A stretch of 15,367 nt of DNA from CAYTRS01 sp964440305 (GCA_964440305.1 CAYTRS010000015.1:1-15367); one strand, 5' to 3'. Counted from the stretch's first letter, positions 1 through 7,746 are shown. The notes: generated by a model from the letters alone, not told the origin. A program made the numbers and translations.

Positions 1-1205
1 GGGCAATAGATGAAAAGGCAAGCGATATTCACATTGAACCTTTCGGAAGCGTTTACCGCGTCCGGTTGAGAGTGGATGGAGTTTTGAGCGCTTCCCTTTC
101 TTTTCCGAAAGGAGTGGGAAAAGCGGTAATATCCAGAATTAAGATAGTTTCAAATTTGAAGATAGACGAGAGAAGAAAGCCTCAGGACGGGCGGTTCAGC
201 ATAATTGAGGGAAGCAAAAAAGTGGATTTTCGCGTCTCCACCCTGCCTGTTGTGGAAGGAGAGAAAGTGGTGATGAGGGTGTTAAGCAAGGAAGAAGGCA
301 CCTTTGACCTGAAAAAACTGGGACTTTTCGGAAGGAATGCCGAAGTATTTCTCAGAGAAATCCGAGAACCCTACGGAATAATTCTCATGAGCGGTCCGAC
401 TGGATCGGGAAAGTCAACGACGCTCTATGCTTTCTTGAAAATCCTAAATCAGGAGGAGCGCAATATCGTCACTTTGGAAGACCCGGTGGAATATTTTATG
501 GACGGCATCAACCAAAGTCAGGTGAAGCCCGAAATCGGATATGATTTCGCGAACGGCCTGAGATCAATTCTGCGCCAAGACCCGAATGTGATTATGGTCG
601 GAGAAATCCGCGACGGTGAAACGGCGGAACTGGCGATCCATGCCGCGCTCACCGGACACCTTGTCTTTTCCACCCTTCATACCAATGATGCCGTCGGTGC
701 AATTCCCAGGCTTATTGATATGGGAGTGGAGCCTTTTCTTCTTTCTTCGTCCTTGCGGGCGGTAGCGGCGCAAAGGCTGGTGAGAAGAATTTGCTTGAAA
801 TGCAAAGAAGAGGTGAAAATTTCCCCTGCTGTCTCGGAACTGATCAAAAAAGAAATAGAAGGGATAAGCGCTGAAGAGATGCAAAAATACGGCTTGGATT
901 TGTCCCAAGGCATAAAAACATACAAAGGCAGGGGGTGTGAAGAATGCAATAAGACGGGGTATAAAGGCAGAGTGGCAATAATAGAATTGGTGGATTCTAC
1001 CCCAGCCATTCAGGAACTTATTGCGTCTTCTGATAAAACCGACAATGAACAGCTTTTGCGCAAAGAAGCGAAAAACCAGGGAATGATCAGAATGAAACAG
1101 GATGGAATTTTGAAAGTTCTCGTGGGAACCACGACGCTTTCGGAAGTGGAAAGGGTGACGGACGGAAGCATTACGGCAGAAGAGGAAAATGCGGAGGAAA
1201 TCTAA
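1..1205 (+). CDS. pilB: Type IV pilus assembly ATPase PilB (5'-truncated)
   Basis: Extension ATPase of the type IV pilus: a cytoplasmic hexamer that drives pilin polymerisation through PilC. The reading frame is open from base 3, where it encodes ASDIHIEP, the family signature that opens the C-terminal ATPase half, so the gene begins outside the window. The TTG at 66 lies inside the conserved region and is not a start. About 400 residues are visible; by family length roughly the N-terminal 150 or more are missing. Walker A GPTGSGKSTT is at about visible residues 131-140, followed by the Asp box, Walker B (IMVGEIRD) and His box (GHLVFSTLHTND). Two CxxC pairs (RICLKC and GCEEC, about 264/267 and 312/315) form the zinc site typical of PilB/GspE and absent from PilT. 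GspE of type II secretion is the alternative, but the neighbouring pilT, pilC and pilins favour PilB. Confidence 0.93.
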   Translation, partial: AIDEKASDIHIEPFGSVYRVRLRVDGVLSASLSFPKGVGKAVISRIKIVSNLKIDERRKPQDGRFSIIEGSKKVDFRVSTLPVVEGEKVVMRVLSKEEGTFDLKKLGLFGRNAEVFLREIREPYGIILMSGPTGSGKSTTLYAFLKILNQEERNIVTLEDPVEYFMDGINQSQVKPEIGYDFANGLRSILRQDPNVIMVGEIRDGETAELAIHAALTGHLVFSTLHTNDAVGAIPRLIDMGVEPFLLSSSLRAVAAQRLVRRICLKCKEEVKISPAVSELIKKEIEGISAEEMQKYGLDLSQGIKTYKGRGCEECNKTGYKGRVAIIELVDSTPAIQELIASSDKTDNEQLLRKEAKNQGMIRMKQDGILKVLVGTTTLSEVERVTDGSITAEEENAEEI

Positions 1206-1316
1206 TAAAAAAGTTTAAAATTAAAAATGAAAAGTGCAAAGTTTAGGTATCCGAGGCGGATTTACAAATATAAATAAATTTATTCCTTAAATTTTACGCT
1301 TTACGCTTTCGTTGTG
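1206..1316. repeat. Intergenic imperfect inverted repeat R1 (pilB-pilT gap)
   Basis: AT-rich arms near 1217-1245 and 1285-1309 are imperfect reverse complements (for example AAAGTGCAAAGTTTA against TTAAATTTTACGCTTT). The middle carries a short perfect hairpin, ATCCG-agg-CGGAT, at 1249-1261. It lies directly after the pilB stop and could end or stabilise the pilB transcript. It is one of several such elements in this window. Confidence 0.5.
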
Positions 1317-1325
1317 TACAATATT

Positions 1326-1353
1326 TTGTTGTCCTTAAATAATCTGGTATAAT
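1326..1353 (+). promoter_or_regulatory. Predicted sigma-70-type promoter of pilT
   Basis: TTGTTG (1326-1331), a 16-nt spacer, then a perfect TATAAT (1348-1353) preceded by TG one base upstream (extended -10). The start site would be near 1360, leaving a leader of about 120 nt that contains the inverted repeat at 1371-1458. This suggests pilT can be transcribed separately from pilB. Confidence 0.6.
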
Positions 1354-1370
1354 AATAACAATATAATATA

Positions 1371-1458
1371 GTTTATAAAGTTCTTAAAGTTATAAAGTTT
1401 GTAAAGTTTTGGAATCTTTAACCTTATAACTTTATGAACCTGATGAACTTTATAACTT
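1371..1458 (+). repeat. Long inverted repeat in the pilT 5' leader
   Basis: Tandem variants of AAGTTATAAAGTT in the left half (from 1371 to about 1406) are matched by their reverse complement AACTTTATAACTT in the right half (from about 1415 to 1458). The two halves can fold into one long imperfect hairpin with an asymmetric internal loop. It sits between the predicted pilT promoter and the ATG at 1481, so it would be transcribed as leader RNA. Confidence 0.65.
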
Positions 1459-1480
1459 AATCGTATTATATAAAAACAAA

Positions 1481-2563
1481 ATGGAACTTATCCAAAACGA
1501 GCAAAAAATGAAAAGGTTTCTGGAAATGGTTGCCCAGCAAAACGGGTCGGATTTGCATTTGGTGGTTGGGAGATATCCGACTATCAGAGTTGACGGCCGG
1601 CTTTGCCCGGTTTCTCAGGAAGAAATTCTTTCGGGCGATGACACAAAAGCCTTGGCGGAAGTGATTCTTAATGAAGAAAGGAAAAAAAAGCTCTTAGCGG
1701 AAGGCCAGGTGGATTTTTCTTATAACCTCGGAGACAAAGCCCGGTTCAGAACGAATGTGTTTTTCCAAAGAGGCTATATCAGTGTGAATATGAGGTTAAT
1801 TCTGGCGCGGGCAAGGACACTGGAAGAGCTGAATATGCCTCCGGAGCTTTATGACTTTGCCAATTATTCGCAGGGATTTTTGCTTTTGACCGGTCCGGTA
1901 GGGCACGGAAAATCAACCACCTTGGCGGCGCTTATAGATTATATAAATCATAACCAGGAAAAGCACATTATCACCATTGAGGATCCCATAGAATATATTT
2001 ATGAGCAAGATAAATGCATCATCAACCAGCGTGAAATTGGGCAGGATTCCAAAACTTTCCAATCCGCCCTCAAAGCGGTTTTCCGCGAAGACGCCAATGT
2101 GGTGCTGATCGGAGAATTGCGGGACTTGGAAACGATTGCTACGGCGCTCACAGCGGCGGAAACAGGGCATTTGATTCTGGCAACGCTGCATACCAATGAC
2201 TGTCCGCAGACGATTGATCGTATTGTGGATGTTTTTCCGGCGCACCAGCAAAACCAGGTTCGGGCACAGCTGGCAAATGTGCTTCTGGGAGTAATTTCGC
2301 AAAGATTGCTTCCCAGAATTGGAGGGGGAAGGCTTCCGGCGGTGGAAATTATGATCAAAAACCACGCTGTAGAAAGCCTGATCCGGGAAAACAAGTCCTA
2401 TCAAATAGATTCAATTATTGAAACGAATTTTTCCGAAGGTATGATTTCGCTTGACCGGTCGCTGGCGGATTTGGTCAAAAAGGGATTGATTTCCGCCGAA
2501 GACGCTTTTGTATACTGCAAAAACCGCGAATACCTGCAAATGATGATAAATAAGAAGAAATAG
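1481..2563 (+). CDS. pilT: Type IV pilus retraction ATPase PilT
   Basis: Cytoplasmic hexameric ATPase that depolymerises the pilus, powering twitching and DNA uptake. The 360-aa length is normal for PilT. The N-terminal PAS-like half contains GSDLHLVVGRYPTIRVDG (22-39). The RecA-like half has a Walker A that reads GPVGHGKSTT (138-147) where most PilT have GPTGSGKSTT, Walker B IGELRDLET (210-218) with catalytic Glu212, and His box TGHLILATLHTND. AVESLIRE (296-303) corresponds to the PilT AIRNLIRE motif needed for retraction. There are no CxxC pairs, which separates it from PilB. The ATG at 1481 has no Shine-Dalgarno sequence, but starting there gives the expected N-terminus. It lies between pilB and pilC and has its own predicted promoter. 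Confidence 0.95.
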   Translation: MELIQNEQKMKRFLEMVAQQNGSDLHLVVGRYPTIRVDGRLCPVSQEEILSGDDTKALAEVILNEERKKKLLAEGQVDFSYNLGDKARFRTNVFFQRGYISVNMRLILARARTLEELNMPPELYDFANYSQGFLLLTGPVGHGKSTTLAALIDYINHNQEKHIITIEDPIEYIYEQDKCIINQREIGQDSKTFQSALKAVFREDANVVLIGELRDLETIATALTAAETGHLILATLHTNDCPQTIDRIVDVFPAHQQNQVRAQLANVLLGVISQRLLPRIGGGRLPAVEIMIKNHAVESLIRENKSYQIDSIIETNFSEGMISLDRSLADLVKKGLISAEDAFVYCKNREYLQMMINKKK

Positions 2564-2674
2564 TAGGAAATTTTAAATGTTAAATTCCAAATTTTAAATC
2601 AATTTTAAATTTTCAAACATTTTAAAATTAAGTGATTTAGATTTTATTTAAAATTTAAAACTTAAAATTAAAAA
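2564..2674. repeat. Intergenic self-complementary AT-rich repeat R3 (pilT-pilC gap)
   Basis: Almost entirely A/T and built from permutations of AAATTTTAAA and TTAAATTCC. Left-half segments such as TTTTAAATGTTAAATT pair with right-half AATTTAAAACTTAAAATT. It contains the CAAACATTTTAAAATT core seen in related form in other gaps. No coding potential or promoter is evident. Confidence 0.5.
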
Positions 2675-2686
2675 TTGTATCGTTTT

Positions 2687-3898
2687 ATGAAGTTTGCATT
2701 CAAAGCTAAAGACCAGTACGGCGCGCAAAAAGAGGGCTTTATTGACGCCTATGATTCAAACGCGGCGGTGAAATCCATCCAAAAGGAAGGAATGGTTTTG
2801 ATTTCCATCAAGGAATACAAAAAGGGAAATTCTCTGGAATTCCGCGAGCTTAAAAGAATTTGGGAAGGAGTGAGCAAGAAAGAGCAGGTGATTTTTTTCC
2901 GGCAGCTGGCAATCCTTATTGATGCGCGCGTTCCGGTGGTGCAGTCATTAAGTTCAATCTGCGATCAAACTTCCAATGCCTATTTCCGCCTGGTCATCAA
3001 GGAAGTAATCAGCGACGTGGAAGACGGGACGATGCTTTCGGACAGCCTTGCTAAACATAATCTGGTTTTTTCTCCGCTGGTTGTCAATATGATTAAGGCC
3101 GGAGAGGTTTCCGGAAACCTCCAAAAATCCATCAATTTCATTGCCGACAGCATCGAGGCGAATTATCAGCTTACTTCCCGCATAAAAGGAGCGCTTTTCT
3201 ATCCGGCATTCGTGATTGGAGTCGCCGCAATTATCGGCTTTATTGTCGTTACCTGGGTGCTTCCCAGACTTACCGCGATAATTGAAGAAGTGGGGGCGGA
3301 TCTGCCTTTTTATACGGAAATTCTCATTTGGATCGGAAAATTTATGGAAAAATGGTGGTGGGCGGTGCTTTTTGCAATGGCGGCTGCAATTTCCTATTTT
3401 ATTTATATCATCCGCACTGAAACGGGAAAAAGGGAATGGGATGAATGGAAGCTCAAAATTCCGGTTGTCGGGACCCTGCTCCAATATGTATATATGGCGC
3501 GGTTTGCGGAAAATTTCGGAAGCCTGATTGCCGGGGGAATTCCGATTATCCGGGCGCTGATGGTGACGAGCGAAGTGATCGGCAACAGCGTTTACCAGAA
3601 AATAATTTTGAAGGCGATAGACGAGGTGAAAATCGGAGGGAACATCAGTTCGGTTTTTGCGAAAAGCGAAGAAGTTCCTCCTTTGGTGACTAGGATGGTG
3701 AAAATCGGCGAAGAATCGGGAAAAACCAGCGAAGTGCTCAAAAAAACCGCGATGTTCTACAATGGGGAAGTGGACAGGATGTCCAAAAACCTCACCTCAC
3801 TTATTGAACCGGTAATGATCGTGATTTTGGGAATCGGCGTCGCGATTATGGTCTTCGCAATCCTGATGCCGATTTATAGTATTACAGCAAAGTTTTAA
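2687..3898 (+). CDS. pilC: Type IV pilus inner-membrane platform protein PilC
   Basis: Polytopic GspF/PilC-family platform that couples PilB and PilT ATPase motion to pilin assembly and removal. Two homologous T2SF domains are visible, at about 65-185 (FFRQLAILIDARVPVVQSL...) and about 265-390 (FAENFGSLIAGGIPIIRAL...). Each is followed by membrane segments: about 165-195 (FYPAFVIGVAAIIGFIVVTW), about 220-240 (WWWAVLFAMAAAISYFIYII) and the C-terminal helix ending LMPIYSITAKF. I prefer the ATG at 2687 (403 aa, MKFAFKAKDQYG), which matches the usual family start; a TTG at 2675 would add four residues. There is no clear Shine-Dalgarno sequence. The first pilin starts 7 bp after the stop, so both are likely on one mRNA. 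Confidence 0.93.
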   Translation: MKFAFKAKDQYGAQKEGFIDAYDSNAAVKSIQKEGMVLISIKEYKKGNSLEFRELKRIWEGVSKKEQVIFFRQLAILIDARVPVVQSLSSICDQTSNAYFRLVIKEVISDVEDGTMLSDSLAKHNLVFSPLVVNMIKAGEVSGNLQKSINFIADSIEANYQLTSRIKGALFYPAFVIGVAAIIGFIVVTWVLPRLTAIIEEVGADLPFYTEILIWIGKFMEKWWWAVLFAMAAAISYFIYIIRTETGKREWDEWKLKIPVVGTLLQYVYMARFAENFGSLIAGGIPIIRALMVTSEVIGNSVYQKIILKAIDEVKIGGNISSVFAKSEEVPPLVTRMVKIGEESGKTSEVLKKTAMFYNGEVDRMSKNLTSLIEPVMIVILGIGVAIMVFAILMPIYSITAKF

Positions 3899-3905
3899 GA
3901 TAAAA

Positions 3906-4436
3906 ATGAAAAATAAAAACAAAAAAGATGATTTATTAATAGGACGGTTTACTTTCCGAAAAGGTAAACTTGTCCACCAAAGAGGTGAGACTTGCCTGTC
4001 AAAGAGGCGGGGTTTTACATTAATTGAATTGTTGATTGTCATTGCGATTATCGGAATTTTGTCGGGCGTGGTCTTGGTTTTAATAAATAACGCAAAAGAA
4101 AGGGCAAAAGAGAGGGAAGTGCTTTCCAAGTTGCGTTCCGCTATGTCGGTAATTCAAATGTGTTCTATTGATAGAGGAGTTCTAGGAAATTATGCAGCAG
4201 GCTATTTGTGTTGTAAAACATTAGGTTCTTGGTGGACTTCCACTTTTTGTGTTGATGGATTTGGAGCAAAGAAAGAGGGATATACTCAAACATGGCCTGT
4301 GATTGGCAATCAGGGTTGGGTTTATGTTTATCCTAACACGGGAAGTCTTGCTGGTAATAATTATGTGTATAAAGCAACCAAGGGAGGTAAAACTATTACT
4401 TGTAGCTTATCAACTGGAAGTTGCGTATCTAATTAA
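3906..4436 (+). CDS. Type IV pilin precursor with unusually long leader
   Basis: Type IV pilin-like subunit. The prepilin motif RRG|FTLIELLIVIAIIGIL has the cleavage Gly at 36 and the conserved Glu5 of the mature protein, with the N-methylation site at Phe37. Mature length is about 140 residues; the C-terminal globular part has several Cys (MCS, YLCCK, STFCVD, ITCS, GSCVSN) that could form disulfides, as in pilin D-loops. The 35-residue basic leader is far longer than the usual 5-10. An in-frame CTG at 3996, 7 nt after a strong Shine-Dalgarno match GAGGTGA (3982-3988), would give the normal leader MSKRRG. The ATG at 3906, 7 bp after pilC, has no such site, so the real start is uncertain. It may be the major pilin or a minor one; the second pilin differs strongly beyond the N-terminal helix. 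Confidence 0.85.
   Translation: MKNKNKKDDLLIGRFTFRKGKLVHQRGETCLSKRRGFTLIELLIVIAIIGILSGVVLVLINNAKERAKEREVLSKLRSAMSVIQMCSIDRGVLGNYAAGYLCCKTLGSWWTSTFCVDGFGAKKEGYTQTWPVIGNQGWVYVYPNTGSLAGNNYVYKATKGGKTITCSLSTGSCVSN
3947..4008 (+). promoter_or_regulatory. Three consecutive stem-loops in the pilin leader-coding region
   Basis: Three short hairpins follow one another: GTTTAC/GTAAAC (3947-3952 with 3964-3969); GTCCACC/GGTG-a-GAC (3972-3978 with 3984-3991), whose right arm contains the GAGGTGA ribosome-binding match; and GCCT/AGGC (3994-3997 with 4005-4008), which covers the candidate CTG start. Units two and three are also direct repeats of about 22 bp (16 of 22 identical). A role in controlling internal initiation is inference. 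Confidence 0.45.
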
Positions 4437-4464
4437 AAAATAAAATAGTTATTTATTTTATGCT

Positions 4465-4492
4465 TTGCAGTGGAAAAAATTTGTGATATTAT
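4465..4492 (+). promoter_or_regulatory. Possible promoter of the second pilin
   Basis: TTGCAG (4465-4470), 16-nt spacer, TATTAT (4487-4492), followed by more TA steps. It would give a 5' leader of about 90 nt before the ATG at 4589. The leader becomes G-rich near 4552-4585. The AT-rich background lowers confidence. Confidence 0.4.
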
Positions 4493-4588
4493 ATATATAG
4501 ATGATTTATAGATAAAAAAATAAACATAAAACTCCGTAAAATTTCGAATACTCGGGACTGCGGGGCAAGCTAGAAAGCGAGGTGGAAT

Positions 4589-4945
4589 ATGAAAAAAACA
4601 AAAAAGGGGTTCACATTAATCGAATTGTTAATCGTTATCGCGATTATCGGTATTTTGGCATCGGTGGTATTAGTAAGCTTAAGCAATGCCAGAATTAAAG
4701 CCAGAGTGGCTGAATTTAAGGCACAAGTTTCCAGCGCACATGCCTCAGTGGTTGTTAACTGTGATGACGGGACATGGGATGCAGGAGATACAGCATTACC
4801 AGCAACTTTAAGTTGGGGTACAGCACCAACTTGTGACGCTAACGGCATGAGTAATTCACCGACAATAACCACTAGCGTTATTACTTGTAGTGCTACTTTT
4901 AATGAAACAGGAGTAATAACATGGTCTGGAGCTGATTGTGTATAG
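4589..4945 (+). CDS. Type IV pilin precursor, short leader
   Basis: A 118-aa pilin-like subunit with the classic short leader MKKTKKG|FTLIELLIVIAIIGILASVVLVSLSNAR, the conserved Glu5, and a small Ser/Thr/Ala-rich C-terminal domain of about 75 residues containing four Cys (NCDDG, TCDAN, ITCSA, ADCV). GAGGTG at 4579-4584, 4 nt before the ATG, fixes the start. It shares the N-terminal helix with the preceding pilin but not the globular domain. Its own predicted promoter and the hairpin downstream suggest it is a separate, perhaps highly expressed unit, which would fit a major pilin; this is inferred. A pseudopilin of a secretion system is the alternative. Confidence 0.88.
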   Translation: MKKTKKGFTLIELLIVIAIIGILASVVLVSLSNARIKARVAEFKAQVSSAHASVVVNCDDGTWDAGDTALPATLSWGTAPTCDANGMSNSPTITTSVITCSATFNETGVITWSGADCV

Positions 4946-4966
4946 TTTTGGGTTTGAAAATTTTTA

Positions 4967-4998
4967 TGCTTGCCAGTTTGCGTACACTTTGGCAAGCA
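4967..4998 (+). terminator. Hairpin after the second pilin, probable terminator
   Basis: Perfect 9-bp arms TGCTTGCCA (4967-4975) and TGGCAAGCA (4990-4998) with a 14-nt loop, 22 nt after the pilin stop. The following tract (GATAAAGTTTTCTT) is only moderately U-rich, so termination may be partial. Confidence 0.55.
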
Positions 4999-5032
4999 GA
5001 TAAAGTTTTCTTAAGCTTTCTTTAATATCCAT

Positions 5033-7324
5033 ATGAACTTCTTATTTAAAAAGGGCAGGTTTTTCTTAGCCGCTTTTTGGGTTTTTTTTGTAGTTTTTTG
5101 GTGGTTTAAAAGTCATTTTTCAACATTGCAATCAGGCGGTTTTAAAAAAGAAGGGCTATTTCTTAATTTAATTAAAAATCAGCCGCTAATAGAAAAAATC
5201 TTGCCACTTATTGTTGTTGCAATTATTTCGTTATCTCTTTTTTTGTTCATCTTTTATTATAAACGCCAGAAAACAATCCAATTGTCTTTTTATGGATTGG
5301 AAATTATTTTTTTAGCAATATTGCTGTCCATGATATTTTTTAATATGCATGCTTTTCAAATTACTCCTGATTCCAATACCAGGTTGATAGACATTGAGAA
5401 CCTGCTAAGTGCAAATATTCATTTCCTGGCTGTTTTACTATCTCAAATTTTCTGGATAATAGGATTAATACTTATCCTATTTCTTCTTGGCAAAATAGTA
5501 AAAAATAAACTAAATATAAAAATAAAAACGGAGGACAGATTATTTGAAATACTCTCCATTTTAACTCTGGGACTTTTCATTTTAACGATAATTATTTTTA
5601 TTCTCGGACTATTTGGATTTATAAATCATATAACAGTTTTGCTTATTGCTTTTTTGGTATTATCCCTTGAACTAGGATCAGCGAAGGGAATTATTAAATA
5701 CATATTCAGGTTAAAGGAGATAACTATCAATTTAAAAGATTATTCTGTTTTGATTTGGATAATAATTTTTTTTATTTTCATTCTAAATTTAACTGATTCG
5801 CTTCGTCCGGTTCCAGTCGGCTATGATGATGCCAATAATTATCTGAATAGAGTTAGATTAATGGGGGAAAACGGAAGAATTATTTCAGGGGGATTTCCCT
5901 TCGCCTTCGAATTAATTGCAACAATTGGCCAGGTTCTTTCAAAAAATGCAATCCTACCCATAGGAGTTAATGTTCTTATGTCAATTTTTGGAATGCTTGC
6001 AATATACGGACTAGGCAGATATTTTTTTGATAAAAAATCAGGTGTTATTATGGCTGGAATTTGGTACTCCCTTCCCATAACTTGGCATTTTATCCGAATA
6101 GAAGTGAAACCGGACCTCATGATGTTTTTTTTGTCAGTTATGGCGACCTGGTCATTTTTTATTTGGATTAAGGAAAAGAATAAACATAGCTATCTTTTTC
6201 TATGCTTGTTTTTTGCTGGATTTGCCCTTACCGTAAAATTAACCGCAATTTTTTTATTTTTTTCCTTTCTTGCCGGTCTCGTCTTATCGTGGAAATATTG
6301 GAAGGAAATAAATTTAATTAAGGCAAAAACTTTGATATTGTCGCTGGTTTTCTTTATTATCCCGGTTGTTCCGTGGATGATTTTAAGCGCTCAAAGTAAC
6401 GGATTTTCATTGCCAAATGCTCCACTTGAAATTATTTCAAGTGAAAATAAAGAAACAATAAATAGGGCAAAAGAATTAAGTTTTATTGGCGTTAATAGCT
6501 GTAATTTTACGGGGCTTGAAGAGGATATAAAAAAATTTTTAGGAGAAAGAGATGGAATCAAAAAATTTTTGTACCTGCCTTGGGACATTACAATGAATAC
6601 AAGCGCCACAATGATTTCCACGGAGATAGGATTCATTTTTCTATCGCTTCTGATTTTAATACCAATATTTTTTAAAGAGATTATGGATAGCAGAATTGTT
6701 TTGATAATTGTTATGGCAACCGTATATTGGATTTCCTGGCTAATATTGGGGCGGTTTGTCATATGGTATGGATACAGCGGATTTATTTTTCTCATAATTC
6801 TTATTTCATTATTTTTTAAAAATAATTTTAAACCGAAATGGCTTAAAATGCTTTTTGTTTTTATTTTATTCCTATCAATGGCAATGAATATGTTGTTAAG
6901 ATTATATAAATTCGGTGAAAATAATTCAATTTTATATACCGGCGGAATATTAACTTCAGAAGAAGCCTATTTTCCCAATATAAGAAAAATTCTCCAGCTT
7001 GTTAATGAAAATTATAATGAAAAAGTATGGGTAACCGCAGGAATATTTCCTTATTTTATTGCAAATAACGATAGAATGATGTTTGATAGCTATTTGGACA
7101 TTTTTAATTGCATTGATAAGGAAAAAAATGACGAAATAATGTTATCGCAACTTCAGAAATTAAAATATCGCTATTTAATTATCAATACCAACATGCTTTC
7201 CATGGAAAAGAATTTAAATGGCACTCTTCATGAAAAAGTAAAAAGGGTTTATGATTTTGCTTCAAAAAAACTGAGGCTCAAGTCTTATTACTTCGGAGTT
7301 TATCTATTTGAGATACCTAATTAA
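5033..7324 (+). CDS. Polytopic GT-C-type glycosyltransferase-like membrane protein
   Basis: A 763-aa protein with about a dozen or more hydrophobic segments (for example 8-26, 56-75, 87-104, 130-154, 172-214, 238-254, 305-330, 362-378, 385-418, 433-451) and a soluble C-terminal region of about 130 residues. The layout suits GT-C glycosyltransferases that use polyprenyl-phosphate sugars (ArnT/PMT/GT39-like). Supporting points are an acidic loop, YDDANNYLNRVRLM (264-277), after a membrane helix, and EVKPDLMMFF (357-366), which resembles the PD-containing segment common in that group. The donor, acceptor and exact family cannot be named from sequence alone. Position after two pilins suggests pilin or surface glycosylation, which is inference. 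It is visibly richer in A/T and in Ile/Phe/Lys/Asn codons (ATA, TTT, AAA, AAT) than pilT or nrdD. The ATG at 5033 has no Shine-Dalgarno sequence. Confidence 0.6.
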   Translation: MNFLFKKGRFFLAAFWVFFVVFWWFKSHFSTLQSGGFKKEGLFLNLIKNQPLIEKILPLIVVAIISLSLFLFIFYYKRQKTIQLSFYGLEIIFLAILLSMIFFNMHAFQITPDSNTRLIDIENLLSANIHFLAVLLSQIFWIIGLILILFLLGKIVKNKLNIKIKTEDRLFEILSILTLGLFILTIIIFILGLFGFINHITVLLIAFLVLSLELGSAKGIIKYIFRLKEITINLKDYSVLIWIIIFFIFILNLTDSLRPVPVGYDDANNYLNRVRLMGENGRIISGGFPFAFELIATIGQVLSKNAILPIGVNVLMSIFGMLAIYGLGRYFFDKKSGVIMAGIWYSLPITWHFIRIEVKPDLMMFFLSVMATWSFFIWIKEKNKHSYLFLCLFFAGFALTVKLTAIFLFFSFLAGLVLSWKYWKEINLIKAKTLILSLVFFIIPVVPWMILSAQSNGFSLPNAPLEIISSENKETINRAKELSFIGVNSCNFTGLEEDIKKFLGERDGIKKFLYLPWDITMNTSATMISTEIGFIFLSLLILIPIFFKEIMDSRIVLIIVMATVYWISWLILGRFVIWYGYSGFIFLIILISLFFKNNFKPKWLKMLFVFILFLSMAMNMLLRLYKFGENNSILYTGGILTSEEAYFPNIRKILQLVNENYNEKVWVTAGIFPYFIANNDRMMFDSYLDIFNCIDKEKNDEIMLSQLQKLKYRYLIINTNMLSMEKNLNGTLHEKVKRVYDFASKKLRLKSYYFGVYLFEIPN

Positions 7325-7476
7325 GTAGGGAAATTATAAATAATAAACCCTATTTCTATTCTATTTGTAATATACCATTTGTGGCATAATACTTTTTAAT
7401 GTTAAATTTCTATCTTACATACTTGATTCGCAAACTTGCGGAAATCAGGCGGAGTTTGCTATTTTAACAAAATTAC

Positions 7477-7505
7477 TTGACAAATGGCTTAAAGTAAGGT
7501 ATTAT
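7477..7505 (+). promoter_or_regulatory. Strong predicted promoter of the 63-aa protein
   Basis: Consensus TTGACA (7477-7482), 17-nt spacer, TATTAT (7500-7505); start site near 7512. An 18-nt stretch beginning one base before the -35 (7476-7493) recurs exactly in the initiator-tRNA promoter on the other strand. Nothing else could be identified in 7325-7475 apart from a weak hairpin (GCAAAC 7430-7435 with GTTTGC 7454-7459). Confidence 0.8.
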
Positions 7506-7554
7506 CTAAAATCAGTTTTTTTAGAAATTAAACTCAAAGCCCAAGGAGGAATAA

Positions 7555-7746
7555 ATGAGTGATAAAAAATTTGAAGCAAAGTCAAGCTTGCAAGCGGAAA
7601 TAAACAATGACTTACAAGTAATATGCGGACGTGCAGCTTTGATGGAAAAAAGGCTTGGAAAACATCCGCTTTCAGATTACGCGAGGAAAATAAAGAAAAT
7701 AGCTTTTGAAATGGCAGCAAAAGCTAGAAAGGAAATAGAGGATTAA
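7555..7746 (+). CDS. Small DHp/HisKA-helix-like protein without phospho-acceptor His
   Basis: A 63-aa soluble, helical, Lys/Glu-rich protein. It looks real: consensus promoter, strong Shine-Dalgarno AAGGAGGA (7543-7550) 4 nt before the ATG, and a hairpin terminator 14 bp after the stop. The segment LQAEINNDLQVICGRAALME (12-31), followed by a second helix about 40-61, resembles the two-helix dimerisation/phosphotransfer hairpin of histidine kinases (HEINNxLxVIxGxAxLL). Ala14 stands where the phospho-acceptor His would be, and there is no ATPase domain. It could be an adaptor or antagonist that binds a kinase or response regulator, or an unrelated helical hairpin. The similarity is my own pattern match and I do not assign a function. 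Confidence 0.75.
   Translation: MSDKKFEAKSSLQAEINNDLQVICGRAALMEKRLGKHPLSDYARKIKKIAFEMAAKARKEIED

Noticed and set aside
66..68. TTG as the pilB start
   Set aside because: The frame is open upstream and encodes the conserved ASDIHIEP signature, so the gene simply enters from outside the window.
3282..3693. Two short + strand frames inside pilC
   Set aside because: They overlap a conserved gene in alternative frames and have no family features.
7365..7390. Additional promoter TTGTAA-N14-CATAAT upstream of the 63-aa gene
   Set aside because: The spacer is too short and a far better promoter lies at 7477-7505.
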